NCBI GenBank assembly: GCA_964490725.1
Contig: CAZBDU010000041.1
Location: forward strand, 1 to 44,518
Source: CAZBDU01 sp964490725
Lineage (GTDB): Bacteria; Spirochaetota; Spirochaetia; SZUA-6; DRHE01
Length of the DNA stretch: 44,518 nt
Direction: 5' to 3'
A program made the position numbers and the translations under genes. Of this stretch, positions 7,920 to 16,099 are shown in pieces. Numbering within the stretch: position 1 is the first letter of the stretch; each line of letters begins with the position of its first letter. The notes below the pieces were generated by a model, which had not been told where the DNA came from, did no database searches, and worked only from the letters and a program-made list of their open reading frames with translations.

Positions 7920-9361
7920 CCAAAGCAGCCCGCGACCAGCTGGCGGGGTTCGCCGCCGGCCTGAGGTTCGAGGACTTGGGCCGGGACCTGGTCAGGTATG
8001 CCAGACTTTGCATACTTGACCAGATCGGCGTCAACCTGGTTGGTCCTCCGGCGCTGACGGAAAGCTTCGGCAGCATAGACACCCTGGCGAGGGAGTGGGG
8101 TGGACGTGAAGAATGCACGGTGCTCGGCGCCTCCCTCAGGCTGCCCTTCCCCAGCGCCGTCTGGTTGAGCACCGCCTACGCAACAGCGAACTCCCTTGAT
8201 GCCATTCACAAGGGCACCATGATCCACCTCTCGGCCGCACTGATCCCGGCGCTGATCGCTGCTGCCGAGAGGCAAAAAGCGAGCGGGCGGGAGCTCATCG
8301 CGGCCTTTGTGGTAGGAGCCGAGGTGGGAATTCGGGTGGGAAGGGCGCTCAATTCGGTCAGTGTCTACGAGCTCGGTTTTCACCCCACCTGTTGTGCGGC
8401 CCCCTTCGCTTGCGCCGCCGGGGCGGGCAAGATCCTGGGACTCGGCGCCGAAGAGATCGGCCAGGCTATCAGCATCGCCGCAATCCAGGCGGGCGGTCTC
8501 TACCTCACCGGGGGGGCCGAGGCGCACGCTGCCAACTACAATCTGGCCATAGCGATGGCCGCGGAGAGCGGCGTCAAGGCGGCCTTGTACGCAGGCATGG
8601 GCATCACTGGCTTCGCGCGAACCTTCGAGCACGAGCGTGGCTTTCTTGTGAGTCACAGTCCGAGACCGGACCCTGCCAGGCTGGTCTGTGGGCTGGGCAG
8701 CGAGTACGCGGTGACGGACCTGTGCTTCAAGAAATACTCGATCGGGATCTACGAGAACACCAGCGTCGACAGCCTGGTCAGAATGATGCGCACGCACGGC
8801 CTCCACGCTCCCGACCTTGACCGGATAAAGCTGAAGCTGCCTTCCCAGGTCCTGCGAACGGCGGGGGCTCCCGAGTACCCGGGCAACCGTCAGCGCGCCT
8901 ACACCAATCCCCGCTTCATCCTGGCGCTGGCGGCCTACCATGGCGAGGAGCTTGCCTGCAACCCGGAACTGTTCGGCTCCGGAAGCCTCGAGGACCCGAG
9001 GATCATAGACCTGTACCGGCGGATCGACGTGGAGCCGGAACCCGAGCTAGATCGGGTCTACCCCGAGAAGAAACCCTGCATTGTCACCATCCGTACCCGC
9101 AATGGAGCCTCTTTCACCGAGTCGGAGGAGGGTCCCTTCAAGGGGGACCCGGACAATCCCTTCTCGGAAACGGATTTTCTGGTAAAGTTTCAGAAGCTTG
9201 CCGGTGCCGCTTTGACTCCGCGGGTACTTCGCCGCGTAGTGGCCCAGGTAACCGAGCTAGAGAGACTTGAGGACGTTTCCCTGCTGGTGAACGCTCTCGG
9301 CCAAGGGAGAACAGGCCCATGGGGCAGACGAGATTGGAGACCGTCAATACCGACGTGCTGA
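7916..9361 (+). CDS. MmgE/PrpD-family protein
   Basis: This 481-residue protein has the two-domain MmgE/PrpD layout: an all-helical N-domain with NSLDAIHKGTMIHLSAALIP near residues 92-111, and a C-terminal lid domain after about residue 270 with TDLCFKKYSIGIYENTSVDS. Characterised members include 2-methylcitrate dehydratase, cis-aconitate decarboxylase, iminodisuccinate epimerase and a cyclic-imide hydrolase-like group, so the substrate is probably an unsaturated or hydroxylated di- or tricarboxylate. The start overlaps the upstream stop (ATGA) and the 3-prime end overlaps the next gene by 43 bases in another frame. Its presence beside a Tct transporter suggests it acts on the imported acid. 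Confidence 0.88.
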   Translation: MTKAARDQLAGFAAGLRFEDLGRDLVRYARLCILDQIGVNLVGPPALTESFGSIDTLAREWGGREECTVLGASLRLPFPSAVWLSTAYATANSLDAIHKGTMIHLSAALIPALIAAAERQKASGRELIAAFVVGAEVGIRVGRALNSVSVYELGFHPTCCAAPFACAAGAGKILGLGAEEIGQAISIAAIQAGGLYLTGGAEAHAANYNLAIAMAAESGVKAALYAGMGITGFARTFEHERGFLVSHSPRPDPARLVCGLGSEYAVTDLCFKKYSIGIYENTSVDSLVRMMRTHGLHAPDLDRIKLKLPSQVLRTAGAPEYPGNRQRAYTNPRFILALAAYHGEELACNPELFGSGSLEDPRIIDLYRRIDVEPEPELDRVYPEKKPCIVTIRTRNGASFTESEEGPFKGDPDNPFSETDFLVKFQKLAGAALTPRVLRRVVAQVTELERLEDVSLLVNALGQGRTGPWGRRDWRPSIPTC

Positions 9362-11070
9362 TTATCGGCAGCGAAGGCGCCGGAGGCAGAGCGGCCATCG
9401 CCGCGGCCGAGGCCGGAGCCGCCGTGACTATTGCCACCAAAGGTAGGATGGGCAAGAGCGGATCTACGGTCACGGCCATAGCTGGTATCGCGATAGACGG
9501 GCAGGCCCGCCGTGAGCTGCTCGACCTGGCCGAGACCACGGCGGATACTCCGGAGAAGTTCTTTCAGGACATCGTCAGGGAGGGCAAGCTGGTCAACAAC
9601 CAGAAGCTGGTCCAGCGGGTCGTTGAGGATGGGCCCCAGCGAATCCGTGAGCTGATGAGCTGGGGTATGAAGGTGGTCAACTTCTCCACGGTCCCGGGGC
9701 CTGGCCACAGCCACCCTCGAGACATCTACACCACGGGACGCCAAATGGTGGCCGCGATCAGGAAGAAAGCGCGCGCGTGTGGCGGCATCCAGGTGCTGGA
9801 AGACCTGATGATCGTGGATCTGCTGCTGGCCGGCTCAGTTGTGGTCGGGGCGGTGGGGCTGAACCTGCGAAGCGGGCAGCCGTTGGTGTTATCGGCCGGG
9901 GCTGTGATCGTGGCTACCGGGGGAGGGCAGACGGTCTACCCCTTCTACACTGCGCCTGATGAGCTCTCCGGAGACGGGCAGGCCATGAGCTTCCGGGCGG
10001 GCGCCGAGCTGGTGGACATGGAGATGATCCAATTCCACCCCTACGATTTCGTCCATCCGCCGGCCTGGATGGGCATGGGCTTTCCCTTCACCTTCAGCCG
10101 GGATCTTGAGGTGTGGCTGCTCAACAGGCGTGGCGAGCGGTTCATGCGGAAGTGGGATCCTGAGCGTATGGAGCATTCCACCCGGGATGTGCTCTCCGTG
10201 GCCATCATGAATGAGGTCCTGGAAGGCCGCGGTAGCCCTCATGGAGGCGCGTTCATGTCCGTGGCCCACTTGCCCCGCGGGCTGATCGACTACGCTGAGC
10301 AGTGGATGATGCCTGGCATCATGAACCCGGGCTGGCGGTACGCCGGGTTCAGCTTCAAAGATCTGGTCGAAGAGCTGAAGAAGGGCTACCCTATGGAGGT
10401 TGCTCCGGCCTGCCACTTCTTCATGGGCGGGATCAGGACCGACGAGCGCTGCCGCACCCGGGTCCCTGGCCTCTTCGCGGTGGGAGAAGTCAGTGGCGGG
10501 ATGAACGGCGCCAACCGGCTTTCCAATTTGGCGTTGACACAAGTGTTCGTCCAGGGCGCCATCGGCGGGCAAGAAGCCGCGGCTTTCGCGCGAGCCAACG
10601 ACAGGCCAGCGTGGAACCGGGAGAATGCCGAGGAGATCGTAAGACGGATCTCAGCTCCACTGGACCGGGCCAGCGGAGTGCGCCCCTACGAGCTGAAGAG
10701 GCGGATCCAGGCGCTGGCCTGGCAGAAGGCGGGTGTCATTCGGGAGGGAGGTGCGCTACGCCAGGCCTTGGAGGAAATCCGGGCCGCCCGCGACGAGTTC
10801 CGCCGACTCAGTTGTCGGGCCAAGGACAGGGTCTACAATCGCGAGTGGATCGAAGCCGTCCAGTGCGAGAATCTGCTAGCGGTGGTCGAATCTATCGCCC
10901 GGTCGGCGTTGCTTCGCGAAGAAAGCCGTGGCGCTCACTACAGGAAGGACTTCCCGTCGGTCGACGACGCCAATTGGTTGAAGAACGTCGTCTTGCGGTG
11001 GGAGGGAGGCGAAACGGTGACCGGCACGCGTCCAGTGGAGCGCGCGGACAGATTTGCGGCCGCTACCTAG
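9319..11070 (+). CDS. Fumarate-reductase / succinate-dehydrogenase-like flavoprotein
   Basis: This 583-residue protein starts with the dinucleotide motif DVLIIGSEGAGGRAA (residues 12-26), then the FAD-contacting stretch GKSGSTVTAIAGIA. The capping-domain active-site region follows in the order EMIQFHPYDF, HFFMGGIRTDE, GLFAVGEVSGGMNGANRLSN. Near the C-terminus the segment RGAHYRKDFPSVDD is that of SdhA/FrdA. Family members are fumarate reductase, succinate dehydrogenase, L-aspartate oxidase and adenylylsulfate reductase. No membrane anchor gene is nearby. The partner is likely the 2Fe-2S protein directly downstream. It would reduce or oxidise a C=C bond in the transported acid; direction and substrate are unknown. 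Confidence 0.88.
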   Translation: MGQTRLETVNTDVLIIGSEGAGGRAAIAAAEAGAAVTIATKGRMGKSGSTVTAIAGIAIDGQARRELLDLAETTADTPEKFFQDIVREGKLVNNQKLVQRVVEDGPQRIRELMSWGMKVVNFSTVPGPGHSHPRDIYTTGRQMVAAIRKKARACGGIQVLEDLMIVDLLLAGSVVVGAVGLNLRSGQPLVLSAGAVIVATGGGQTVYPFYTAPDELSGDGQAMSFRAGAELVDMEMIQFHPYDFVHPPAWMGMGFPFTFSRDLEVWLLNRRGERFMRKWDPERMEHSTRDVLSVAIMNEVLEGRGSPHGGAFMSVAHLPRGLIDYAEQWMMPGIMNPGWRYAGFSFKDLVEELKKGYPMEVAPACHFFMGGIRTDERCRTRVPGLFAVGEVSGGMNGANRLSNLALTQVFVQGAIGGQEAAAFARANDRPAWNRENAEEIVRRISAPLDRASGVRPYELKRRIQALAWQKAGVIREGGALRQALEEIRAARDEFRRLSCRAKDRVYNREWIEAVQCENLLAVVESIARSALLREESRGAHYRKDFPSVDDANWLKNVVLRWEGGETVTGTRPVERADRFAAAT

Positions 11071-11100
11071 TAGGGGCCACGAAAAGGTTAGTGATTGATT

Positions 11101-11481
11101 ATGGAAAACACGCGAGAGATCAACGTCAAGATCCGGCGGTTCAATCCTGCGGAAGGGGACACCCAGAGCAGGTACGAGAGCTACACCGTGCCCATAGTGG
11201 AGCGCGGCACGAGCGTGATGAACGTGCTGCAGTACATAAGCGAGCACTACGACGGTGGCCTGGCCTACTACATCTCTTGCCGGCGGGGCGAGTGCGCCGG
11301 ATGCACAGTGAGGGTCAACGGCAGAGCCAGGCTGGCCTGCCTGGAGATCGTTGACAGCGACTTGGTGCTTGAGCCGATGAGTTCGGGCAAGGTCGTCAAG
11401 GATCTGGTCACAATACCCCGCGACCGGAACGGGCCGAGTATTGATGACTATCTCGGGAGGCCTATCCGTGGCAAAGGGTGA
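11101..11481 (+). CDS. Small 2Fe-2S protein equivalent to only the N-terminal domain of SdhB/FrdB
   Basis: This 126-residue protein has the plant-type 2Fe-2S motif CRRGECAGC with Cys60, Cys65, Cys68 and Cys80 (C-x4-C-x2-C-x11-C), and flanking FrdB-like text INVKIRRFNP and RVNGRARLACLE. Normal SdhB/FrdB subunits are about 230-250 residues, with a second domain holding a 4Fe-4S and a 3Fe-4S cluster. Here the chain ends soon after the first domain. It probably carries one electron at a time between the flavoprotein upstream and a soluble carrier. An in-frame TTG at 11095 is a possible alternative start. Intergenic gap to the flavoprotein is about 30 bases. Confidence 0.82.
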   Translation: MENTREINVKIRRFNPAEGDTQSRYESYTVPIVERGTSVMNVLQYISEHYDGGLAYYISCRRGECAGCTVRVNGRARLACLEIVDSDLVLEPMSSGKVVKDLVTIPRDRNGPSIDDYLGRPIRGKG

Positions 11482-11567
11482 ATGATGCAGTGCGCCAGGA
11501 GTAGCTTTCCGAATGGCCAGGATCGACCCGACGCAGAGCAGGTGGGCTCGGCAACCCACGCCCGCTT

Positions 11568-12470
11568 CTAGGGCTCACCCGCCGCCGCTCCCGCCAGCAG
11601 GGCCTCCGCCTTGACCTTGTGTGCCGAAAGCTGGATCGCCCCGGGCTCCGCTCCCAGCGCGTAGGCCAGAAGCTCGGCGATGTGGAACACCGGGATGGTG
11701 CGCCTCTGTCCGTCCCGCCGGGAGAGGAGCAGCTGGCCGGTGTCGAACTGGGTGAAGCAGGCCGGGCAGGCCACCACCAGCGCCTCCAGGCCGGCCTCGT
11801 TCATCCAGTCCAGCTTCTCCCGGGCAACCTGCAGCGACTCCTGGTTGCGGCCGGCGTTGATGTTCAAGGCCGCGCCGCAGCACAGCTCCGGGCGGTTGTA
11901 CTCCACGATCTCCGCACCGAGGGTCTCCAGGATCACCTCCATGGTCTCCGGCAGCGGCCAGAACGGAGCCCGGTGGTCGTCCCCCATCACCCTCGAAGGC
12001 CTGTAGTAGTGGCACCCGTAGTGGGTGCCCACCTTCAACCCCCTCAAGGAACGCACCATGCGGCTTTCCAGGAGCTCCAGCATCGGCTCCCGGGCCAGGA
12101 GGTCCGGAAGGTGGTAGATGTGCATGCTGCCCTGGTACTCCTTGCCCAGCTCGCGCAGCATCTGGTGCACGAACAGGCGCTTGTTCTCGTCCTGGGCAAG
12201 GATGTGGTTGGTCTCCCGCAGGGTGTTGGTGCAGCCCGCGCACAGGGTGACCACGTCCAGCCCCTGTTCCTCGGTCAGGCAGAGATTGCGCGCCGCCAGG
12301 GCCAGCCAGGCGTCGAAGTGCACCTCCTTGAGGCCCAGGGGAGCGGGGCAGCAGCCGAACTTGACGTCCACCAGCTCGATGCCCAGCCGCGGGGCCAGAA
12401 AGCGGGCCGCCGCCTCCATTCCGGGATACTTGATGGGGATGACGCACCCCGTGAAGATGGAGATCTTCAT
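11568..12470 (-). CDS. hdrB: Heterodisulfide-reductase-like subunit B (two CCG domains)
   Basis: This 300-residue protein has two complete CCG domains. The first uses Cys9, Cys40-Cys41 and Cys77-x2-Cys80. The second uses GCHYY, ELCCGAALNI and VACPACF. In methanogen HdrB such domains hold noncubane 4Fe-4S clusters that split a disulfide; in bacteria the natural acceptor is usually unknown. All cluster ligands are present, so it should be active. The start overlaps the hdrC stop by 4 bases. It is the last gene of the leftward kor-hdr operon and converges with the rightward 2Fe-2S gene. Confidence 0.88.
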   Translation of the reverse strand: MKISIFTGCVIPIKYPGMEAAARFLAPRLGIELVDVKFGCCPAPLGLKEVHFDAWLALAARNLCLTEEQGLDVVTLCAGCTNTLRETNHILAQDENKRLFVHQMLRELGKEYQGSMHIYHLPDLLAREPMLELLESRMVRSLRGLKVGTHYGCHYYRPSRVMGDDHRAPFWPLPETMEVILETLGAEIVEYNRPELCCGAALNINAGRNQESLQVAREKLDWMNEAGLEALVVACPACFTQFDTGQLLLSRRDGQRRTIPVFHIAELLAYALGAEPGAIQLSAHKVKAEALLAGAAAGEP

Positions 12471-12970
12471 GGCGAGGGATCCTCGGGAAGCTCCAGGATC
12501 TCCTCCAGCCCGGCCTGGCGCAGGATCTGCCGGATCTCCGCGCTGTTCGGTGGGGTGAGGGGCCGCAGCCCCAGCTCCTGCCGGATCCGATCCGAATGGG
12601 ACGTGGCCCGGACGGACCAGCCGGTCTGGGCCATCAGGCGGATGTTGTCCCTGACGGCGCGCGGCAGGTTGCCGCGCCGGGCGGCCAGGTTCATGATATG
12701 GGTGAGAAGCCCGGTGATGGTGATGCCGTGGGGGCAGCGCTCCTGACAGGTGTGGCAGGTGGTGCAGGCCCACAGGGTGTCGTCCGCCAGGACCTCCTCC
12801 TGCTCGCCGTAGAGCATGTAGCGGAGGATGATCTCCCGGGGATTGTAGCCGGCCACCACCCGGGCCGAAGGGCAGCTGCCGGTGCACACCGCGCACTGGA
12901 GGCAGCGGTAGAACTCTTCCCTGTCGTACAGATCCAGCGCTCTGGCCACCCTCGCCCCCTCCCTCGACAC
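12467..12970 (-). CDS. hdrC: Heterodisulfide-reductase-like subunit C, two 4Fe-4S clusters
   Basis: This 167-residue ferredoxin-like protein has two C-x2-C-x2-C-x3-C-P motifs, CLQCAVCTGSCP and CTTCHTCQERCP, about 45 residues apart, the normal HdrC pattern. It conducts electrons from HdrA to HdrB. The start used is a GTG at 12970. A second GTG at 12949 has a better purine-rich site (GGAGGGGGCGAGG) and may be the true one, which would remove seven residues. There is a 10-base gap to hdrA and a 4-base overlap with hdrB. Confidence 0.87.
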   Translation of the reverse strand: MSREGARVARALDLYDREEFYRCLQCAVCTGSCPSARVVAGYNPREIILRYMLYGEQEEVLADDTLWACTTCHTCQERCPHGITITGLLTHIMNLAARRGNLPRAVRDNIRLMAQTGWSVRATSHSDRIRQELGLRPLTPPNSAEIRQILRQAGLEEILELPEDPSP

Positions 12971-12980
12971 CGGCCCGGCT

Positions 12981-15470
12981 TCAGGCCGTCACCATCGTCC
13001 GGGCCCGCGCCCGGGCCAGCCGCGCCTCGTGCCTCTTCTCTCTTTCCCCGAAGAGCTTCATGCCCCGCTTGATCTCCTCCTGGCTCACCGAGCCCAGCTT
13101 CTTGCGCATGGCCAGGATCTTTTCCTGAAAGCGCTGCCCCTCCGCGGCGCTCACCCAGACCAGCTGCAGGCGCTCCGGGTCCAGGCCGTTCTGCTCCATC
13201 AGCCGGCGCAGGCGCTGGAAACGCTTCTCGGTATGCGTGTTGGCGTCGATGTAGTGGCAGTCGCCGATGTGGCAGCCGGAGATCAGCACCATGGCAACCC
13301 CGCGGGCGAAGGCCCGCTCCACGAATCGAGCGGACACCCGGCCGGAGCACATGGTGCGGATGATCCTGACCTCCGTGGGGTACTGCATGCGGCTCACGCC
13401 GGCGAAGTCGGCCCCCGCGTAGGAGCACCAGTTGCAGTTGAAGGCCAGGATCTTCTTGTCCGATTCGTACTCGGTGAACGCGTCGATCTGGGCCAGGATC
13501 TGCTCGTCGGTGAAATGGCGCATGGTGATGGCCTGGTACTGGCACTCGGCCCCGCAGGTGCCGCAGCCGGCGCAGGCGGCCTCCACCACCACCGCCTTCT
13601 TGTCCGCGTCCAGGTAGACGGCCTGGTAGGGGCACACCTTCGTGCAGGCGCCGCAGCCGGTGCAGCGCTCCGCCTCGACCCGGGCGGTGATGGCCTCCAC
13701 GGTGATCTTGCCCCGGCGCATGATGATCCCGGCCCGGGCCGCAGCCGCGGAGGCCTGGGTCACCGAGTCCTTGATGTCCTTGGGGCCCTCCGCGCAGCCT
13801 GCCAGGAACACCCCGCGGGTGGCGGTGTCCACGGGCCGCAGCTTGGGGTGCGCCACCATGAAGAAGCCCCCGGAGGTGAGCGACAGGGTGAGGAAGCGCC
13901 GCACCAGGTCGCTGCCGGTTGAGGGCTTCAGCCCCACCGACAGAATGGCCAGCTCCACCTCGATATCGTAGAGCTTCGCCAGCAGGGTCGACTCCCCAAG
14001 GAGGCGCAGATTGCCGTTCCTCAGGGGAACGATCTCTCCGGGCAGCCCGTGGATGAACTGGACTCCTGCCTGCTTGGCCCGCTGGAACAGGTCCTCGAAG
14101 CCTTTGCCGAAGGCGCGGATGTCGATGTAGAAGGCCTTGATCTCCGTCTCCGGCCAGTGCTCCTTGATGAGCAGGGCGTCCTTGATGGTGTTCATGCAGC
14201 AGACGTTGCTGCAGTACGGGTTGGTCTTGCTGGAGCGCGAGCCGATGCACTGCAGGAAGGCCACGCTGGCGGGGATGCGGTGGTCCGACGGGCGGATCAG
14301 CCGGCCGCCGGTGGGCCCGCCGGCGTTGATCATGCGCTCGAACTCCAGGCTGGTGATCACGTTGGACGCCCGGCCGTACTGGTACTGCGGCAGCTCCCCG
14401 GCGTCGAACACGTCCACCCCGGTGGCCACCACGATGGTGCCCACCTGGAAGCTCTCCTCGGCGTCCCGGTCGTCGAAGGCGATGCACTTTCGCTCGCAGG
14501 CCTCGACGCACTTCTCGCAGACCCGCACCCCCTCCTTGTTCAGGCACAGATCCATGTCGATCAGGTACGTGGCTGGCACCGCCTGGGCGAAGGGCAGGTA
14601 GATGGCGCTGCGGGTGGCCAGGCCGATGTCGAACTCATTGGGGGCGCTCCTGGGGCAGACCTTGGAGCACTCTCCGCAGGAGGAACAATCGGAGGTCACG
14701 TAGCGGGCCTTGTGGCGGACCGAGACGGTGAAGCTGCCCACGTAGCCGGAGACGGCTGTGACTTCGGTGAGGCTCATGAGCCGGATGCGCGGGTGGCGCC
14801 CGGCCTCGGCCATCTTGGGGGCCAGGATGCAGATCGAGCAGTCCATGGTGGGGAAGGTCTTGTCGATCTGGGCCATGCGCCCGCCGATGGAGGGCTCCTT
14901 CTCCACCAGGACCACCTCGTAGCCCGAGTCGGCCAGGTCCAGGGCGGCCTGGATCCCCGCCACGCCGCCGCCGATCACCAGGGCCTTCTGCAGCACCGGG
15001 ATGTCCGCTTCCTCCTGCGGCTCCAGGAGCCGGGCGCGGGCCACGGACATGCGCACCAGGTCCTTGGCCTTTTCGGTGGCGTTCCTCTTGTCGTGGAGAT
15101 GGACCCAGGAGCAGTGCTCGCGGATGTTGGCCATCTCCAGCAGGTACCGGTTCAGGCCCGCCGCCTCGATGCAGCTGCGGAAGGTGGGCTCGTGCATCCG
15201 CGGAGAGCAGGCGGCCACCACGATCCGGTCCAGGCCGGCTTGAGCGATGTCCCGTTTGATCTTCTCCTGCCCGGGCTCCGAGCAGGTGTACAGCTGGTGC
15301 TCGGCGAACACCACGTTCTCGAGCTTCGAGGCGTGGAGCGCCACGGCCTCGCAGTCCACCGTGCCGCCGATGTTCAGGCCGCAGTGGCAGACGTACACCC
15401 CGATGCGGGGCTCCGCGGATGCGGAGGCGCCTCGCTCCGCGGGGACGCCGGCGCGCAGGTCTTCGCTCAA
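12981..15470 (-). CDS. hdrA: HdrA fused to an MvhD-type electron-transfer domain
   Basis: This 829-residue protein has these parts in order. An N-terminal Cys-rich domain (Cys28, Cys30, Cys63, Cys88) comes first. The FAD-binding core follows with GGGVAG at 167-172 and GGRMAQIDKTFPTMDC. An inserted ferredoxin domain has CSSCGECSKVCP and a second four-Cys group. A thioredoxin-reductase-like part reads FLAGCAEGPKDIKD. Two 4Fe-4S motifs, CTGCGACTKVCP and CAGCGTCGAEC, come next. From about residue 677 there is an MvhD-like domain with Cys679, Cys682, Cys708, Cys733 and Cys738. HdrA flavin is the electron-bifurcating site in methanogens. No hydrogenase or formate dehydrogenase gene is near, so electrons may come from the co-encoded 2-oxoacid oxidoreductase. 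It overlaps korC by 4 bases. Confidence 0.9.
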   Translation of the reverse strand: MSEDLRAGVPAERGASASAEPRIGVYVCHCGLNIGGTVDCEAVALHASKLENVVFAEHQLYTCSEPGQEKIKRDIAQAGLDRIVVAACSPRMHEPTFRSCIEAAGLNRYLLEMANIREHCSWVHLHDKRNATEKAKDLVRMSVARARLLEPQEEADIPVLQKALVIGGGVAGIQAALDLADSGYEVVLVEKEPSIGGRMAQIDKTFPTMDCSICILAPKMAEAGRHPRIRLMSLTEVTAVSGYVGSFTVSVRHKARYVTSDCSSCGECSKVCPRSAPNEFDIGLATRSAIYLPFAQAVPATYLIDMDLCLNKEGVRVCEKCVEACERKCIAFDDRDAEESFQVGTIVVATGVDVFDAGELPQYQYGRASNVITSLEFERMINAGGPTGGRLIRPSDHRIPASVAFLQCIGSRSSKTNPYCSNVCCMNTIKDALLIKEHWPETEIKAFYIDIRAFGKGFEDLFQRAKQAGVQFIHGLPGEIVPLRNGNLRLLGESTLLAKLYDIEVELAILSVGLKPSTGSDLVRRFLTLSLTSGGFFMVAHPKLRPVDTATRGVFLAGCAEGPKDIKDSVTQASAAAARAGIIMRRGKITVEAITARVEAERCTGCGACTKVCPYQAVYLDADKKAVVVEAACAGCGTCGAECQYQAITMRHFTDEQILAQIDAFTEYESDKKILAFNCNWCSYAGADFAGVSRMQYPTEVRIIRTMCSGRVSARFVERAFARGVAMVLISGCHIGDCHYIDANTHTEKRFQRLRRLMEQNGLDPERLQLVWVSAAEGQRFQEKILAMRKKLGSVSQEEIKRGMKLFGEREKRHEARLARARARTMVTA

Positions 15471-16099
15471 CCCGTGCTCCTCCCCGACCGCAGACGAACG
15501 CCGTGGTCGTATCCGGCCTGCAGCGCCTTCAGGTTCAGCTCCTCGGTGCCCCTCGGGATGCTGTCCAGAACGGCGCTCTTCATGGCCTCGAACCCGGCCA
15601 CTCCGGCCACCGCGGCCAGAAACCCCAGCATGACGATGTTCGCCACGATCACCCGGCCCAGCCCCTCGGCGATCCCGGTGGCGGGCACGCGGAGCACCCT
15701 CAATTCCGGCTCCTGCGGGACGCTCCTCACCAGGTTCTCGTTCACCAGCACCAGGGCGCCCGCGGAGGTGTGGCGGCCGTAGGTCCTGGCCGCCTCTTCG
15801 GACATGAGGACCAGAACGTCCGGGGTCCTCACCCGGGGATAATCGATGCGGCTCCGGGAGACCACCACATCGGCGCTGCAGGCCCCGCCCCGGGCTTCCG
15901 GCCCGTAGCTCTGCGTCATCACCGCGTTTGCCCCTTCGAACAGGGTGACGGCCTTGCCCAGGATCATGCCGGCCAGCACGATTCCCTGGCCTCCGAACCC
16001 GGCCAGGCGCACCTGGATCCTGGCGTCGTCTCCGGCCGCCGCTTCCTTCACCACGCCTGGCTCTGCGCGGCTCGCGGCCGCTGCCGAACGGGCGCTCAT
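15467..16099 (-). CDS. korC: 2-oxoacid:ferredoxin oxidoreductase gamma subunit
   Basis: This 210-residue subunit has the pyruvate/ketoisovalerate oxidoreductase gamma fold, shown by IQVRLAGFGGQGIVLAGMIL followed by TQSYGPEARGGACSADVV. It packs with the alpha and beta subunits and probably helps CoA binding. Residues 1-27 are Ala-rich and unlike the family, but the ATG at 16099 overlaps the korB stop by 4 bases (ATGA), which supports it. The stop overlaps hdrA in the same way. Confidence 0.88.
   Translation of the reverse strand: MSARSAAAASRAEPGVVKEAAAGDDARIQVRLAGFGGQGIVLAGMILGKAVTLFEGANAVMTQSYGPEARGGACSADVVVSRSRIDYPRVRTPDVLVLMSEEAARTYGRHTSAGALVLVNENLVRSVPQEPELRVLRVPATGIAEGLGRVIVANIVMLGFLAAVAGVAGFEAMKSAVLDSIPRGTEELNLKALQAGYDHGVRLRSGRSTG

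Noticed and set aside
11541..11560. Weak hairpin (GTGGG/CCCAC) at the convergent end of the 2Fe-2S gene and hdrB
   Set aside because: Five-base arms, 8-base loop and no T-run; not strong enough to call a terminator.
12981..15470. Possible selenocysteine sites in HdrA
   Set aside because: All expected positions are ordinary Cys codons and no in-frame TGA occurs.
14049..15782. Plus-strand frame of 577 codons opposite hdrA
   Set aside because: Composition is that of an antisense shadow and no motif is present; hdrA is well supported.
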